From assembly GCF_001922345.1 (NCBI RefSeq), contig NZ_CP018812.1:1178001-1242000 (forward strand): a DNA stretch of 64,000 bases, read 5' to 3'. Positions 51,023-59,749 of the stretch are shown here, piece after piece. The stretch is from Paraburkholderia sp. SOS3. GTDB lineage: Bacteria > Pseudomonadota > Gammaproteobacteria > Burkholderiales > Burkholderiaceae. Position numbers and translations under genes: made by a program. Under the pieces are notes generated by a model that was given only the letters and a program-made list of their open reading frames with translations, was not told where the DNA came from and did no database searches. Every line of letters begins with the position of its first letter. Positions within the stretch are counted from its first letter, which is position 1.

Positions 51023-51916
51023 CTATCGACCGCGGTTGGCGAACTCGCTGATTTCAGTAGCCAATGCGGCAATGGCGCTCGTCAACGGATTAGGCGTGCT
51101 CGTGCGGTATAGCGCGACGAATTCCACGGGCTTGATATCGGGCGTCGTGTCGAGCACGGTCAGCATGCCCGCTGCGATTTCCGCGGCGTACGAGCGGCGC
51201 GGAAGCAAACTCACACCAAGCCCTGCAAGCGTCAGGTCGCCGAGCACGCGCACGGTATTGCACGAGATGACAGGCTTGTATCCGGCGCCGCCTTCGCGGA
51301 ACCAGCGCTCGATCACGGGCGCGTGATGCGATTGCGACGACAGGCCGAGGACCGGCCAACGCGCGAGGTCGACCGGCGTCATGCGTTCGGCCGGCACGTT
51401 GAGCGAGGTCGGAGCGATCCACACGAATTCATCGTATCCAAGCGGAACCGACGACGTGCCTGCTTCGTCGATCGGGCCCGTGACGATGGCCAGTTCGATT
51501 TCGCCGTCGCGCAGCTTATCGACGAGTCCCGCCGTTAGTGCGATGTCGAGCACGACCGTGACGCCCGGGTAGCGATCGCGCACGGCGGACATCAATTTCG
51601 GAAGCCACGTCTGGGCGACGAGCCCTACCACGCCCATTCTGATCGTGCCGGTGAGCGTCTGGGCATCGCCGATCTGATGACGCACGCGCGCTGCCAGCGC
51701 GACGATTTCCTGCGCCGGCTTCAGCAGTTCCTGTCCCTTCGGCGTGAGCCGTGCGCGATGTGACGAACGATCGAACAGAACCACGCCGAGCGAGCGCTCG
51801 AGCGCGCCGATGCGCGCCGAAATGGTGGACTGTGTCGCGCAGAGCGCGTCGGCGGCGCCCGCGAAGCTGCCAGTTTCGACGATGCGGATCAGGGTTTCGA
51901 GTTGTCGGATATCCAT
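51023..51916 (-). CDS. LysR-family transcriptional regulator
   Basis: A 297-residue LysR protein of standard length. N-terminal winged helix (GSFAGAADALCATQSTISAR, then ALERSLGVVLFDR and TPKGQELL), and a C-terminal effector-binding domain (GTIRMGVVGLVAQTWLPKL; CNTVRVLGDLTLAGLGVSLLP). It is divergent from the TauD-like dioxygenase gene, and a LysR-type dyad (T-N11-A) lies between them, so that gene is the likeliest target. Confidence 0.92.
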   Translation of the reverse strand: MDIRQLETLIRIVETGSFAGAADALCATQSTISARIGALERSLGVVLFDRSSHRARLTPKGQELLKPAQEIVALAARVRHQIGDAQTLTGTIRMGVVGLVAQTWLPKLMSAVRDRYPGVTVVLDIALTAGLVDKLRDGEIELAIVTGPIDEAGTSSVPLGYDEFVWIAPTSLNVPAERMTPVDLARWPVLGLSSQSHHAPVIERWFREGGAGYKPVISCNTVRVLGDLTLAGLGVSLLPRRSYAAEIAAGMLTVLDTTPDIKPVEFVALYRTSTPNPLTSAIAALATEISEFANRGR

Positions 51917-51944
51917 AGGCGGAAGGTGTGGAGTTCGTAGCGTT

Positions 51945-51961
51945 CATCGAGCTTTTCGATG
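51945..51961. promoter_or_regulatory. LysR-type dyad between divergent genes
   Basis: CATCGA-gcttt-TCGATG is a perfect 6-bp dyad. It contains ATC-N9-GAT, that is the T-N11-A core of LysR-family boxes. It sits in the 135-base gap between the lysR gene and the dioxygenase gene. Confidence 0.5.
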
Positions 51962-52051
51962 TGGTCTGATCGAAATATATCGCTATTCGGCAGCATGCAA
52001 AAACCCTAGAGTTTTCATGCCGTACAGACAACTTCGTAGAGGAGCGGGTGG

Positions 52052-53089
52052 ATGGACCAAAGGGTGAACCATAACGTGGCGCGCGGCGTGTCGATTCTCG
52101 AAGAAGGGACGGCGCCGGGAAAGCAGGACATCAGAACGACGCCGTTCAACGGCCCGATTGCATGGACCGGCGAAAGCCTCGATCCGGCCGACGGCATGAT
52201 CGCGATCGACGCCGAATGCCGGCGCGAACTCGATGGGCTCGTCGAGACATTGAATGCGAATCCGATGCAGACGGCGCTGCTCGATGCGGCGGAATTCGAA
52301 CTGCCCGCGTGCCGTCAGATGATGCAACAGGCGAAGGCGTCGCTCGAAGCGGGTCCCGGCTTTGTGATTATCGACAAGCTGCCGGTGAAAGAATACGGCG
52401 TACAGGCTTCGCAAGCCGTGTACTGGATTCTGTCGCAGCTCGTTGCAAGGCCCGTTGCGCAGAGCTGGGACGGCAAGATGATCTACGATGTGCGCGACCA
52501 GGGCAAACCGCCGGGCAATGGCGTGCGCCCCGATATCACGAACGCCGAACAGAATTTTCACACCGACAATAGCTATAACCTCTATCCGCCCGACTACGTT
52601 GCATTGTTGTGTCTGCAACCGGCGATGGAAGGCGGCGTGAGCAGCATCGTCAGCTTCTATACGGTGTACAACGAAATGCTCAAGCGCAGCCCGCATCTTT
52701 TGTCGCGGCTTTATCAGCCTTATCTGTTCGACCGCCAGCGCGAGCACGCACCCGACGACGCAACGGTGATCAGTCATCCGCTGTTCCAGGCTGCTGGCGG
52801 GCAATTGCTTTGCCGTCTATCGCATCGGCACGTCGTCAACGGTTATGCAATGGCCGGGGTGGCGATGGACGAGGAGACGGCCGAAGCGCTCGAAGTACTC
52901 GAACAGACGATGCGCGAGCCGCAGCTGTGCAGGGAGTTTTTCTTCGAGCCGGGGCAGATCCAGATTGTCGATAACAAGCGCTGCGGGCATCGCCGTACCG
53001 CTTTCGTCGACTACCCGGAGCCCGAACGCAAGCGGCATCTCGTGCGCTTGTGGTTGCGTAACGAAGGTCGACGCTTCTATAACGGGTGA
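52052..53089 (+). CDS. TauD/TfdA-family Fe(II)/2-oxoglutarate dioxygenase
   Basis: A 345-residue non-haem iron oxygenase. The facial triad is recognisable as HxD in NFHTDNSYN and the distal His in NKRCGHRRTAF, with the 2-oxoglutarate-binding Arg 11-14 residues later (ERKRHLVRLWLR). TauD relatives hydroxylate taurine, alkylsulfates or other small acids. This one belongs to a divergent branch annotated only as TauD/TfdA family. Followed by a strong terminator. Regulation by the divergent LysR gene is likely. Confidence 0.88.
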   Translation: MDQRVNHNVARGVSILEEGTAPGKQDIRTTPFNGPIAWTGESLDPADGMIAIDAECRRELDGLVETLNANPMQTALLDAAEFELPACRQMMQQAKASLEAGPGFVIIDKLPVKEYGVQASQAVYWILSQLVARPVAQSWDGKMIYDVRDQGKPPGNGVRPDITNAEQNFHTDNSYNLYPPDYVALLCLQPAMEGGVSSIVSFYTVYNEMLKRSPHLLSRLYQPYLFDRQREHAPDDATVISHPLFQAAGGQLLCRLSHRHVVNGYAMAGVAMDEETAEALEVLEQTMREPQLCREFFFEPGQIQIVDNKRCGHRRTAFVDYPEPERKRHLVRLWLRNEGRRFYNG

Positions 53090-53145
53090 TGCCCGTCAAC
53101 ACAGTCACACCGGCAAGCGGCTGTGATTTGTAGCGTTGGATAAAG

Positions 53146-53174
53146 AAGGGGAATCTCGCGATTCCCCTTTTTTT
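53146..53174 (+). terminator. Strong intrinsic terminator
   Basis: AAGGGGAATC and GATTCCCCTT form a 10-bp stem with a TCGC tetraloop. The T-run begins at 53168 and continues to 53174. It ends the dioxygenase transcript. Confidence 0.93.
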
Positions 53175-53212
53175 GTGCTTTTAGAACTTCGATGCGGGTC
53201 GATTCCCGAATC

Positions 53213-54775
53213 TTAGGCCGCCGTCAACGCTCCGCTTCCCACGCGAAACACGTTGACCGCTTCTCTCAAGCTGCGCGCCTGCTCTTCCATCGATTGCGCC
53301 GCGGCAGCCGCCTGTTCGACCATCGCGGCGTTCTGCTGCGTCGTCTCGTCCATCTGCGCGATGGCGATATTGACCTGCTCGATGCCCTGAGTCTGTTCCG
53401 ACGAAGCGGCTGAGATTTCGCCGATGATGTCGGTCACATGCCGCACCGCCTTCATGATCGAATCGATCGTTTCGCCTGCGCGTTCGGCGAGTCCGCGGCC
53501 CGATTCGATCTCCTGCACCGAAGCTTCGATCAACGCCTTGATCTCCTTGGCCGCGTCCGCGCTACGCTGCGCGAGGCTACGCACCTCGCCGGCGACAACC
53601 GCGAAGCCGCGGCCGTCTTCGCCGGCGCGGGCCGCTTCCACCGCGGCATTGAGCGCGAGGATATTCGTCTGGAACGCGATGCCTTCGATCACCGAAATGA
53701 TCTCGACGATGCGCGTTGAACTCGATGCGATGCTTTGCATGCGATCCACCACCTGATGGACGACTTCTCCGCCTTCGCCGGCAATATGCGAAGCGTTCGC
53801 GGCCATCTGGTTCGCCTGCTTCGCGTTGTCGGCATTCTGTTTGACGGTGGCGGTGAGCTGCTCCATGCTTGCCGCCGTCTCGCTTAGCGAGCTTGCCTGT
53901 TCTTCGGTTCGCGACGACAGATCCTGATTGCCGGCGGAAATCTGCTGGGCAGCCACGGTGATCGTCTCGGCGCCTCCGCGGATCTTCGAGATCGTGTCGA
54001 TGAGCCGCTGCTGCATGTTATGGAGCGCGAACAGCATGCTCTGCGTGTCGTTCGCGCGCAGATTCAGGGCACCGGTCAGGTCGCCGCTTGCAATCGTTTC
54101 CGCGATTTCGACCGCGTACGCGGGCTCGCCGCCGAGGCTGCGCTCTACGTTGCGGATGATCATCACCATGGCAAGCGAGATCAGGCCACCCACAACGAGC
54201 ACGACAATCAGGTAATTGCGCAGGTTGGCGTAAAACGCGCTGTCGATATCGTTGACGTAGACGCCTGACGTCAGATACAGATCCCATGGCGCAAAGCGCT
54301 TGACGAACGCGATCTTCGTCGCGATGCCGTTGTTCAGGCGACCTTCATACTGGACGAATCCCTGACCTTTCTCCTGCGCGAGCTTGACCATCTCGAGCCA
54401 GAACAGCTTGCCGTTGGGATCCTTGTAGTTGGTTACATCTCGATTACGCATGTCGGCGAGCACCGGATGCATGATCACCGTCGGATGCGAGTCGCAGATG
54501 ATGATGTAGCCGTTATTCGGGTAGCGCATTGCACTGATGCGCTCGAGCGCTTCCGCGCGCGCCTGTTCGACCGGCATCTTGTGCTCGTCGGCAAGTTTCG
54601 CGTACTGCTGCGCGACCCCGTACGCGGCCTCGACGACGTTTTGCACCGCGCCTTGCCGCTCCGAAAGCATCGTATTGCGTGATTCGCGCGCAGCCCAACC
54701 GCCCAGGATGAGAAGACCCAGCCAGGTTACGACGAGCGCCATCCATAATTTTGTGTTTACGCTGAGACGGCTCAA
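53213..54775 (-). CDS. Methyl-accepting chemotaxis protein
   Basis: A 520-residue chemoreceptor. TM1 ([19 protein letters not shown]), a periplasmic single Cache-type sensor (about 35-190; [20 protein letters not shown]), TM2 ([20 protein letters not shown]), a HAMP segment, then the signalling coiled coil with the conserved hairpin [20 protein letters not shown] followed by [20 protein letters not shown]. No C-terminal CheR-binding pentapeptide. The best start is a TTG six bases after AAGGAG; the GTG 21 bases upstream has no ribosome-binding site. Ligand unknown, likely a small organic acid as for many single-Cache receptors. Confidence 0.93.
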   Translation of the reverse strand: MSRLSVNTKLWMALVVTWLGLLILGGWAARESRNTMLSERQGAVQNVVEAAYGVAQQYAKLADEHKMPVEQARAEALERISAMRYPNNGYIIICDSHPTVIMHPVLADMRNRDVTNYKDPNGKLFWLEMVKLAQEKGQGFVQYEGRLNNGIATKIAFVKRFAPWDLYLTSGVYVNDIDSAFYANLRNYLIVVLVVGGLISLAMVMIIRNVERSLGGEPAYAVEIAETIASGDLTGALNLRANDTQSMLFALHNMQQRLIDTISKIRGGAETITVAAQQISAGNQDLSSRTEEQASSLSETAASMEQLTATVKQNADNAKQANQMAANASHIAGEGGEVVHQVVDRMQSIASSSTRIVEIISVIEGIAFQTNILALNAAVEAARAGEDGRGFAVVAGEVRSLAQRSADAAKEIKALIEASVQEIESGRGLAERAGETIDSIMKAVRHVTDIIGEISAASSEQTQGIEQVNIAIAQMDETTQQNAAMVEQAAAAAQSMEEQARSLREAVNVFRVGSGALTAA

Positions 54776-54947
54776 TTGCAACTCCTTGAGAGGCACGCAT
54801 TTGTTGCGTGAGGTGAAAATGCAAAGTCGTTCTTTTCAGCTAACGGAGGGAATGACGCGATAATGAATAAGGGTTAACGCTTATTCGTCGTAGTTTATCG
54901 GCCCGGTCTGACTTTTATTTGTCATCTGAGCAAATTCAATCGCGTCG

Positions 54948-54968
54948 AATTCCTGAATGTCAGGAATT
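54948..54968. promoter_or_regulatory. Perfect 21-bp dyad AATTCCTGA-atg-TCAGGAATT
   Basis: Nine-base arms around a 3-base centre. Its core ATTCCT-N7-AGGAAT has the same arms and spacing as the dyad in the MFS-gene promoter at 49515-49533. It lies 173 bases before the chemoreceptor start. Confidence 0.5.
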
Positions 54969-55315
54969 GCGCATTTATCCGGACTTCAGGGAAGCGAGAG
55001 AGACAGCCGGCTCTGGGCGGCTCAGGCGGGACCTTCACGCGGGGTTCCGGATGAATCGGGTAATCTGGATCGCTCGATAACGCTTACCGCGGATTTGAAT
55101 TGTTTCTCGCGACGAGATTCTGTGATGCCGCGAGATTTTCGATTTGAGCCTCGCGAGAGACCCGTCCTCTTATGCTGCCGCGGGGGATCAGCCTTGACTG
55201 GCGTACGGGGCGGCGCATTACGCAGACTTCGTACCGGCCCGGTCACAGGCGCCCGACTTTGTTCACATCGCACGGCATCCGTCAGTCTCGCCTCGTGTAA
55301 CCCATAATAAACACT

Positions 55316-55343
55316 TTGACAAGTTACATAGCCTGGCTATCAT
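55316..55343 (+). promoter_or_regulatory. Promoter with short palindrome before the MDR gene
   Basis: TTGACA (55316-55321) and TATCAT (55338-55343) are 16 bases apart. ATAGCC-T-GGCTAT (55328-55340) fills the spacer and touches the -10 element. This predicts a repressible promoter about 75 bases before the GTG start of the downstream gene. Confidence 0.5.
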
Positions 55344-55428
55344 GCGTTCCACGGACGAACTGACTGGTGCTATGCGGTTATGTCTGAAGGTCAGTCGACG
55401 AGTCAATTGGACGTTACAGGAGAGCGAA

Positions 55429-56406
55429 GTGAAGGCGATTGTTCTGGATGGTTTTGGCGGTCTTGAAGCGCTGGTGTACAAGGACATTCCGAAGCCCGAG
55501 CCTGAGGCAGGAACCGTCGTTATCAGGATCAAGGCGTTTGGCATCAACCATGCGGAGATGCATATGCGCCGCGGCGAATGGGCGGAAGCCGCGCCGGTCA
55601 GCGGAATCGAATGCGTGGGTATCGTCGATGCCTGCCCGGGTGGCGAATTCGCCGTGGGCACGAAGGTCGCGACGATGATGGGCGGCCTCGGCCGCACGAT
55701 CAACGGCAGCTATGCGGAATACACGCGGGCGCGCGTCAGCAATGTGACGCCGATCGAATCGAATCTGTCGTGGGCCGAGCTTGCGGCGATTCCGCAATCG
55801 TACGCAACGTCATGGACGACGCTGTTCCGTAATCTGAAGATTCAACGCGGGCAGACAATCGTCATTCGCGGTGCGTCGTCGGCACTTGGAATCGCCGCGG
55901 TCAACCTCGCGGTCAATGCCGGCGTGACAGTGATCGGCACGACCTCGAAGGAGTCGAGCTTCGAGCAACTGAAGGCGCATGGCGTGAGCCGCTGCGAAAT
56001 CGAACGGCCGGACCTGTCGAAGCATATCGCGGAGCGCAAGCAGATCGATGCTGTGCTCGATCTCGTCGGCAATAGCACGATGCTCGATTCGCTCGACATG
56101 GTGCGTCGTGACGGCAAGGTGTGTCTGGCCGGCTGGCTTGGCGGCCTTGCGCCAATTGCCGATTTCAATCCGCTGCTGCAAATGCCGAGCGGCGTCGACC
56201 TGACTTTCTTTGGCAGCTTCGTATTCGGCACGCCGGAATTTCCGCTTTCGGAAGTGCCGTTGCAAGCGATTGCGGCCGATGTCGAAGCGGGGAAATACTC
56301 GGCCAAACCGTGGCGCGTGTTTCGCTTCGACGAAGTGCCGCAGACGCATCGGATCATGGAAGCCGGCGAGGCGAGGGGCAAGATGGTGGTCGTGCACGAC
56401 GAGTGA
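55429..56406 (+). CDS. MDR-family NADPH:quinone oxidoreductase-like protein
   Basis: A 325-residue zinc-independent medium-chain reductase. N-terminal GroES-like domain (KAIVLDGFGGLEALVYKDIP, GINHAEMHMRRGEW) and a Rossmann domain with VIRGASSALGIAAVNLAVN. The structural and catalytic zinc ligands are absent, as in quinone oxidoreductases and enoyl reductases. The start is GTG with AGGAGAG five bases upstream; the frame continues 29 codons further up without a ribosome-binding site. Not near a known pathway. A convergent LysR gene follows. Confidence 0.88.
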   Translation: MKAIVLDGFGGLEALVYKDIPKPEPEAGTVVIRIKAFGINHAEMHMRRGEWAEAAPVSGIECVGIVDACPGGEFAVGTKVATMMGGLGRTINGSYAEYTRARVSNVTPIESNLSWAELAAIPQSYATSWTTLFRNLKIQRGQTIVIRGASSALGIAAVNLAVNAGVTVIGTTSKESSFEQLKAHGVSRCEIERPDLSKHIAERKQIDAVLDLVGNSTMLDSLDMVRRDGKVCLAGWLGGLAPIADFNPLLQMPSGVDLTFFGSFVFGTPEFPLSEVPLQAIAADVEAGKYSAKPWRVFRFDEVPQTHRIMEAGEARGKMVVVHDE

Positions 56407-56451
56407 ATGGGGTGCATATGTCGGCCCTCATTTCGACGGCTTCGTCGTCGA

Positions 56452-57363
56452 TCAGTCAGTGCGCGATGCAACTGCGCGCCGCTGATGCGCATCGAGCAGC
56501 AACTGCAGAAACATCTCGGCGCTGCGCGTGAGCGGCCGCGCTTCTTCCACAATGGCGCAAAACGGCATCGGATAGGACGGCGAGTCGGGCAGCACGTCGA
56601 ATTCGTAACGTGGCGAGAGCCGCGCCGCGTAGTGTTCGGGCAACAAGCCCACCGATCGGCCCGATGCGACCATCATCGCAATCGCTTCGAGGCCGCTTGC
56701 CTCCATGCCTTGAGTGAACCCGTGATTCACGAGGGCATCTTCGACGAACGGATGCGGCCGGTACGCAAGCGGCAACGCGCGCGTGTCGCCGTTCGCATGC
56801 ATTTCGCCGACGGCGGCCGGACAATAGAACACGCGATGCGTCTCCGTGAACAGCGGGTAATGGCGAAACGTGCGCATTTGCCGGTACGCGCCGCGGATCG
56901 CGATCTGCACGCGGCGCTCAGCCAGTGCCGCACTAAGGTCGTTGAAGGTCATCACCGACAACGATGGCCGCACGAGCGGCGCGACGCGCTGCAGTTCAGC
57001 GAGCGCCTCGGGAATATGGCAATCCTCATGGGTCATGACGTGCTCGGACGTGCCGAGCAGCAACGGCCCCGACAGAACGCCGCGCACCGCATCGACTTCG
57101 GGCTTGATGCGCTCGAGCGATTCGAGGGCCTGCATCGCGACGCGCAGCGCGACCGCGCCGCTTTCCGTCAACTGAAAGCCGCCGGGACCGCGCTCGCATA
57201 GCTTGACGCCAAGGCGTGCTTCGACGTCGTTGATGTGCCGGCTGATCGACGCTTTCGACATCGCGAGCGCGCGCTCCGCCGCGGCGAATCCGCTCGCCTG
57301 CGCGGCGGCGCAAAACACGCGAAGCGAGCGCAGGTCGCGCTCGGTCAGGTCCATCTTCTTCAT
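56452..57363 (-). CDS. LysR-family transcriptional regulator
   Basis: A 303-residue LysR regulator: winged helix GFAAAERALAMSKASISRHI followed by ARLGVKLCERG and LTESG, then the effector domain (GPLLLGTSEHVMTHEDCHIP). It is divergent from the ABC-transporter/ureohydrolase genes starting at 57488, and two related TGGTTTTC dyads lie in the 124-base gap, making those genes the probable regulon. An ATG three codons later (57354) is an alternative start. Confidence 0.9.
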   Translation of the reverse strand: MKKMDLTERDLRSLRVFCAAAQASGFAAAERALAMSKASISRHINDVEARLGVKLCERGPGGFQLTESGAVALRVAMQALESLERIKPEVDAVRGVLSGPLLLGTSEHVMTHEDCHIPEALAELQRVAPLVRPSLSVMTFNDLSAALAERRVQIAIRGAYRQMRTFRHYPLFTETHRVFYCPAAVGEMHANGDTRALPLAYRPHPFVEDALVNHGFTQGMEASGLEAIAMMVASGRSVGLLPEHYAARLSPRYEFDVLPDSPSYPMPFCAIVEEARPLTRSAEMFLQLLLDAHQRRAVASRTD

Positions 57364-57385
57364 GGCGCAGGGACGCGAAAGGTTT

Positions 57386-57430
57386 TGGTTTTCGAAACCA
57401 TAGCAGCGAAAAAATGGTTTTCCAAAACTA
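57386..57430. promoter_or_regulatory. Two related dyads between lysR and the transporter genes
   Basis: TGGTTTTCGAAACCA (57386-57400) and TGGTTTTCCAAAACTA (57415-57430) share TGGTTTTC and are each nearly symmetric. Their starts are 29 bases apart, about three helical turns. This suits cooperative binding by the adjacent LysR protein. Confidence 0.5.
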
Positions 57431-57487
57431 TTTTGACTGCCTACATTCGATTCGCCAATTCGATCCGCCACGACCTCGGGGAACCTC

Positions 57488-58336
57488 ATGCTCTCGCTCG
57501 ACCGACGCAAATTTCTGACCGTAGCGGGCGGCGTGTCGCTCGCGCTTGCCTTGCCGTCTCTCGCCTTCGCCGAGGGCGGCACGCTCGACGATATCCGCAA
57601 GCGGGGCAAGCTGACGGTCGGCACGGAAGCGGCCTACGAACCTTTCGAGTTCGTCGAGAACGGCCAGGTGGTCGGCTACGGCCACGACATTCTCGAGTAC
57701 ATGGCGGGCAAGCTCGGTGTGACGCTCAATCAGGTCAACCTGCCGTTCCAGGGCTTGCTGCCCGGCCTGATGGCGCACAAGTTCGATTTTGTCGCGACGA
57801 GCGTCGGCATCAATGCGGAACGCGCAAAGCGCTTTGCGTTTTCGGAGCCGGTCGGTGTCGTCGACACCGTGCTCGTCGTGCGTTCGAACGACACGCGCAT
57901 CAACAAGGCCGACGATGTCGCGGGGCATGTGGTCGGCACGCAAATGGGTTCGTCGTCGCAACCTGTCGCGCAGGCGTTCGATACGCAACTGAAAGCGAAG
58001 GGCGCGGGCTATACGGACATGAAGCTGTTTCAGGCCTATCCGGATGTGATGGTCGCGCTGTCGAACAAAACGCTCGATGTCGGCATCATGCCGTCGAATA
58101 TCGTCGCGGTGATGATGAAGCGCGAGCCCGGCCAGTATCGGGTGGTCGGCAAGATCGGCGAACCGAAGGTGCTCGCCTGGGTTGCGCATCCGCAGGACAA
58201 GGAAATTCGCGCGTTCATCAATACGTCGCTGACCCAACTGGAGCAGAGCGGCCAGCTCGCGCAGATGCAGAAGAAGTGGTTCGGCTACACGATGAATTTG
58301 CCGACAAGCGGTTATCTTCCCGCAGGCGCGGTCTAA
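57488..58336 (+). CDS. Polar amino-acid-type ABC transporter, substrate-binding protein
   Basis: A 282-residue periplasmic binding protein (SBP_bac_3). It has a signal peptide with a twin-arginine-like DRRKFL, the first lobe KLTVGTEAAYEPFEFVENGQ, then VGYGHDILEYMAGKLGV, and FSEPVGVVDTVLVVR at the hinge. The family binds polar amino acids, opines and related cations. Followed 14 bases later by two permease genes. No ATPase gene is in the set. Confidence 0.92.
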   Translation: MLSLDRRKFLTVAGGVSLALALPSLAFAEGGTLDDIRKRGKLTVGTEAAYEPFEFVENGQVVGYGHDILEYMAGKLGVTLNQVNLPFQGLLPGLMAHKFDFVATSVGINAERAKRFAFSEPVGVVDTVLVVRSNDTRINKADDVAGHVVGTQMGSSSQPVAQAFDTQLKAKGAGYTDMKLFQAYPDVMVALSNKTLDVGIMPSNIVAVMMKREPGQYRVVGKIGEPKVLAWVAHPQDKEIRAFINTSLTQLEQSGQLAQMQKKWFGYTMNLPTSGYLPAGAV

Positions 58337-58350
58337 AGCAGGCGCATCGC

Positions 58351-59034
58351 ATGCCCGGGACAGGCGATGGCCTCGTTGCGACCGTCGCGCCGTTCGTTCG
58401 CGATTTCGCGGCGGGTGCGGCGACAACGATCGTAGCCAGCGTCATTGCGTTCGCGATCGGCATCGTCATCGGTTGCGTGCTGCTATTGCTTCGGCAACAT
58501 GGCGGCCGGTTCTTCGCCGCGTGCGTGATCGTCTATGTCAGCGTGATTCGCGGCACGCCCGCGCTGATCCAGATGCTGATCGCGTACTACGTATTGCCTG
58601 CGGTGCTGAACATTTCGATCGCGCCGCTGCCGGCCGGCATTCTTGCGCTCGCGCTGAATACGGCTGCCTACGTGTCCGAAATCCTGCGCGGTGCGCTCAA
58701 CACGCTTGGGCGCGGCCAGGTGCCTGCAGGGCGCGCGCTCGGTATGAATACGCTGCAGGTGTGGCGCTACATCGTGCTTCCGCAGCTGTTCTACCGCTCG
58801 ATTCCGCCGTTGACGAGCGAATTCACGATGCTGCTCAAAGCCTCTTCGCTGATGTCGATCATCGCCGTGCACGATCTTGCCACCGTAGCGCGCGACGCGA
58901 CACTGCAAACGAATCTGCCGCTGCAGCTCTTTTCGCTGACGGCCGCGCTCTACTTCGCCATCCTGTTCGTCGCATCGTCGGCCTCGCGGCGGATCGAGCG
59001 GCGCTTCGCGAAGGTACTGCCCCATGGCCATTGA
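58351..59034 (+). CDS. Polar amino-acid-type ABC transporter permease
   Basis: A 227-residue inner-membrane permease of the HisM/GlnP type: helices TTIVASVIAFAIGIVIGCVL and the EAA-type loop (EILRGALNTLGRGQVPAGRA, followed by LGMNTLQVWRYIVLPQ). VIRGTPALIQMLIAYYVLP is the family hallmark. The reading frame is open far upstream but the ATG here follows the binding-protein gene directly and gives the right length. Overlaps the next permease gene by 11 bases. Confidence 0.92.
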   Translation: MPGTGDGLVATVAPFVRDFAAGAATTIVASVIAFAIGIVIGCVLLLLRQHGGRFFAACVIVYVSVIRGTPALIQMLIAYYVLPAVLNISIAPLPAGILALALNTAAYVSEILRGALNTLGRGQVPAGRALGMNTLQVWRYIVLPQLFYRSIPPLTSEFTMLLKASSLMSIIAVHDLATVARDATLQTNLPLQLFSLTAALYFAILFVASSASRRIERRFAKVLPHGH

Positions 59035-59686
59035 TCTTGCCGTCGTCGAGTCGTCGGTGGGACCGCTGCTCAAGGGGCTCGCGGTCACCGCGCAGGTCTG
59101 CGTGCTCGGCATTCCGCTCGGCATCGTTGCCGGCACGATCGCCGCATATTGCCGGGCGGCGCCATGGGCCGCGCTGCGTGCGCTCGCGCTCGCCTATGTG
59201 GAGATCGTGCGCAACGTGCCCTTTCTGATTCTCGTCTACCTGGCTTTTTTTGGCTTGCCGAAGCTGGGCATCACGCTATCCGCGTTTGCGATCGGCGTCG
59301 CGGCGACGGCGTTCTATACGGGCGGCTACTTCTGCGAAATTCTGCGTGCCGCGTTTTCGAGCGTGCCGCGCGGGCAATGGCAGGCAAGCCGCTCGCTGGG
59401 GCTTTCGGGCCTGCAGATCCAGCGTTACATCGTGCTGCCGCAGATAGTCGGATTCCTTGCGCCCGCGACGACGAGCCTCGCGATCATGATGTTCAAGGAC
59501 TCGTCGGTGTTCTCCGTGATGAGTCTCGCGGAACTCACGTACCAGAGCAATCTGCTGACCGCGGACACGTTCGCCTATGTCGAAGTGCTCGGCACGACCG
59601 CGCTGATCTATTGGGGGTGCAGCGTGCTGCTCGACGTTGTGGGCCAATGGACCGAGCGCTATGCCACGCGCTACCGGCGCGTCTGA
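59024..59686 (+). CDS. Polar amino-acid-type ABC transporter permease
   Basis: A 220-residue partner permease with the same architecture: IVRNVPFLILVYLAFFGLP, then GGYFCEILRAAFSSVPRGQW and ASRSLGLSGLQIQRYIVLPQ. With the preceding permease it would form a heterodimeric channel. The cognate ATP-binding subunit is absent between here and the window end, so the system must borrow an ATPase or have it encoded elsewhere. Confidence 0.92.
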   Translation: MAIDLAVVESSVGPLLKGLAVTAQVCVLGIPLGIVAGTIAAYCRAAPWAALRALALAYVEIVRNVPFLILVYLAFFGLPKLGITLSAFAIGVAATAFYTGGYFCEILRAAFSSVPRGQWQASRSLGLSGLQIQRYIVLPQIVGFLAPATTSLAIMMFKDSSVFSVMSLAELTYQSNLLTADTFAYVEVLGTTALIYWGCSVLLDVVGQWTERYATRYRRV

Positions 59687-59749
59687 ACCTCGATCAGGAT
59701 CGTTCAGGCAGTTCCCTTTCCGTTCCTCTTGCCACGCTGGAGTTTCCCG

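Larger units (their letters stand above)
54776..55428. other. Divergent gap with a 21-bp perfect dyad and a promoter
   Basis: About 650 bases between the leftward chemoreceptor gene and the rightward MDR oxidoreductase gene. Short open frames here have no ribosome-binding site or protein character. Notable contents are the dyad at 54948-54968 and the promoter at 55316-55343. Confidence 0.55.

Noticed and set aside
54957..55307. Short rightward open frame in the gap before the MDR gene
   Set aside because: No ribosome-binding site, Arg/Ser-rich translation, and it starts inside a perfect dyad. Judged non-coding.
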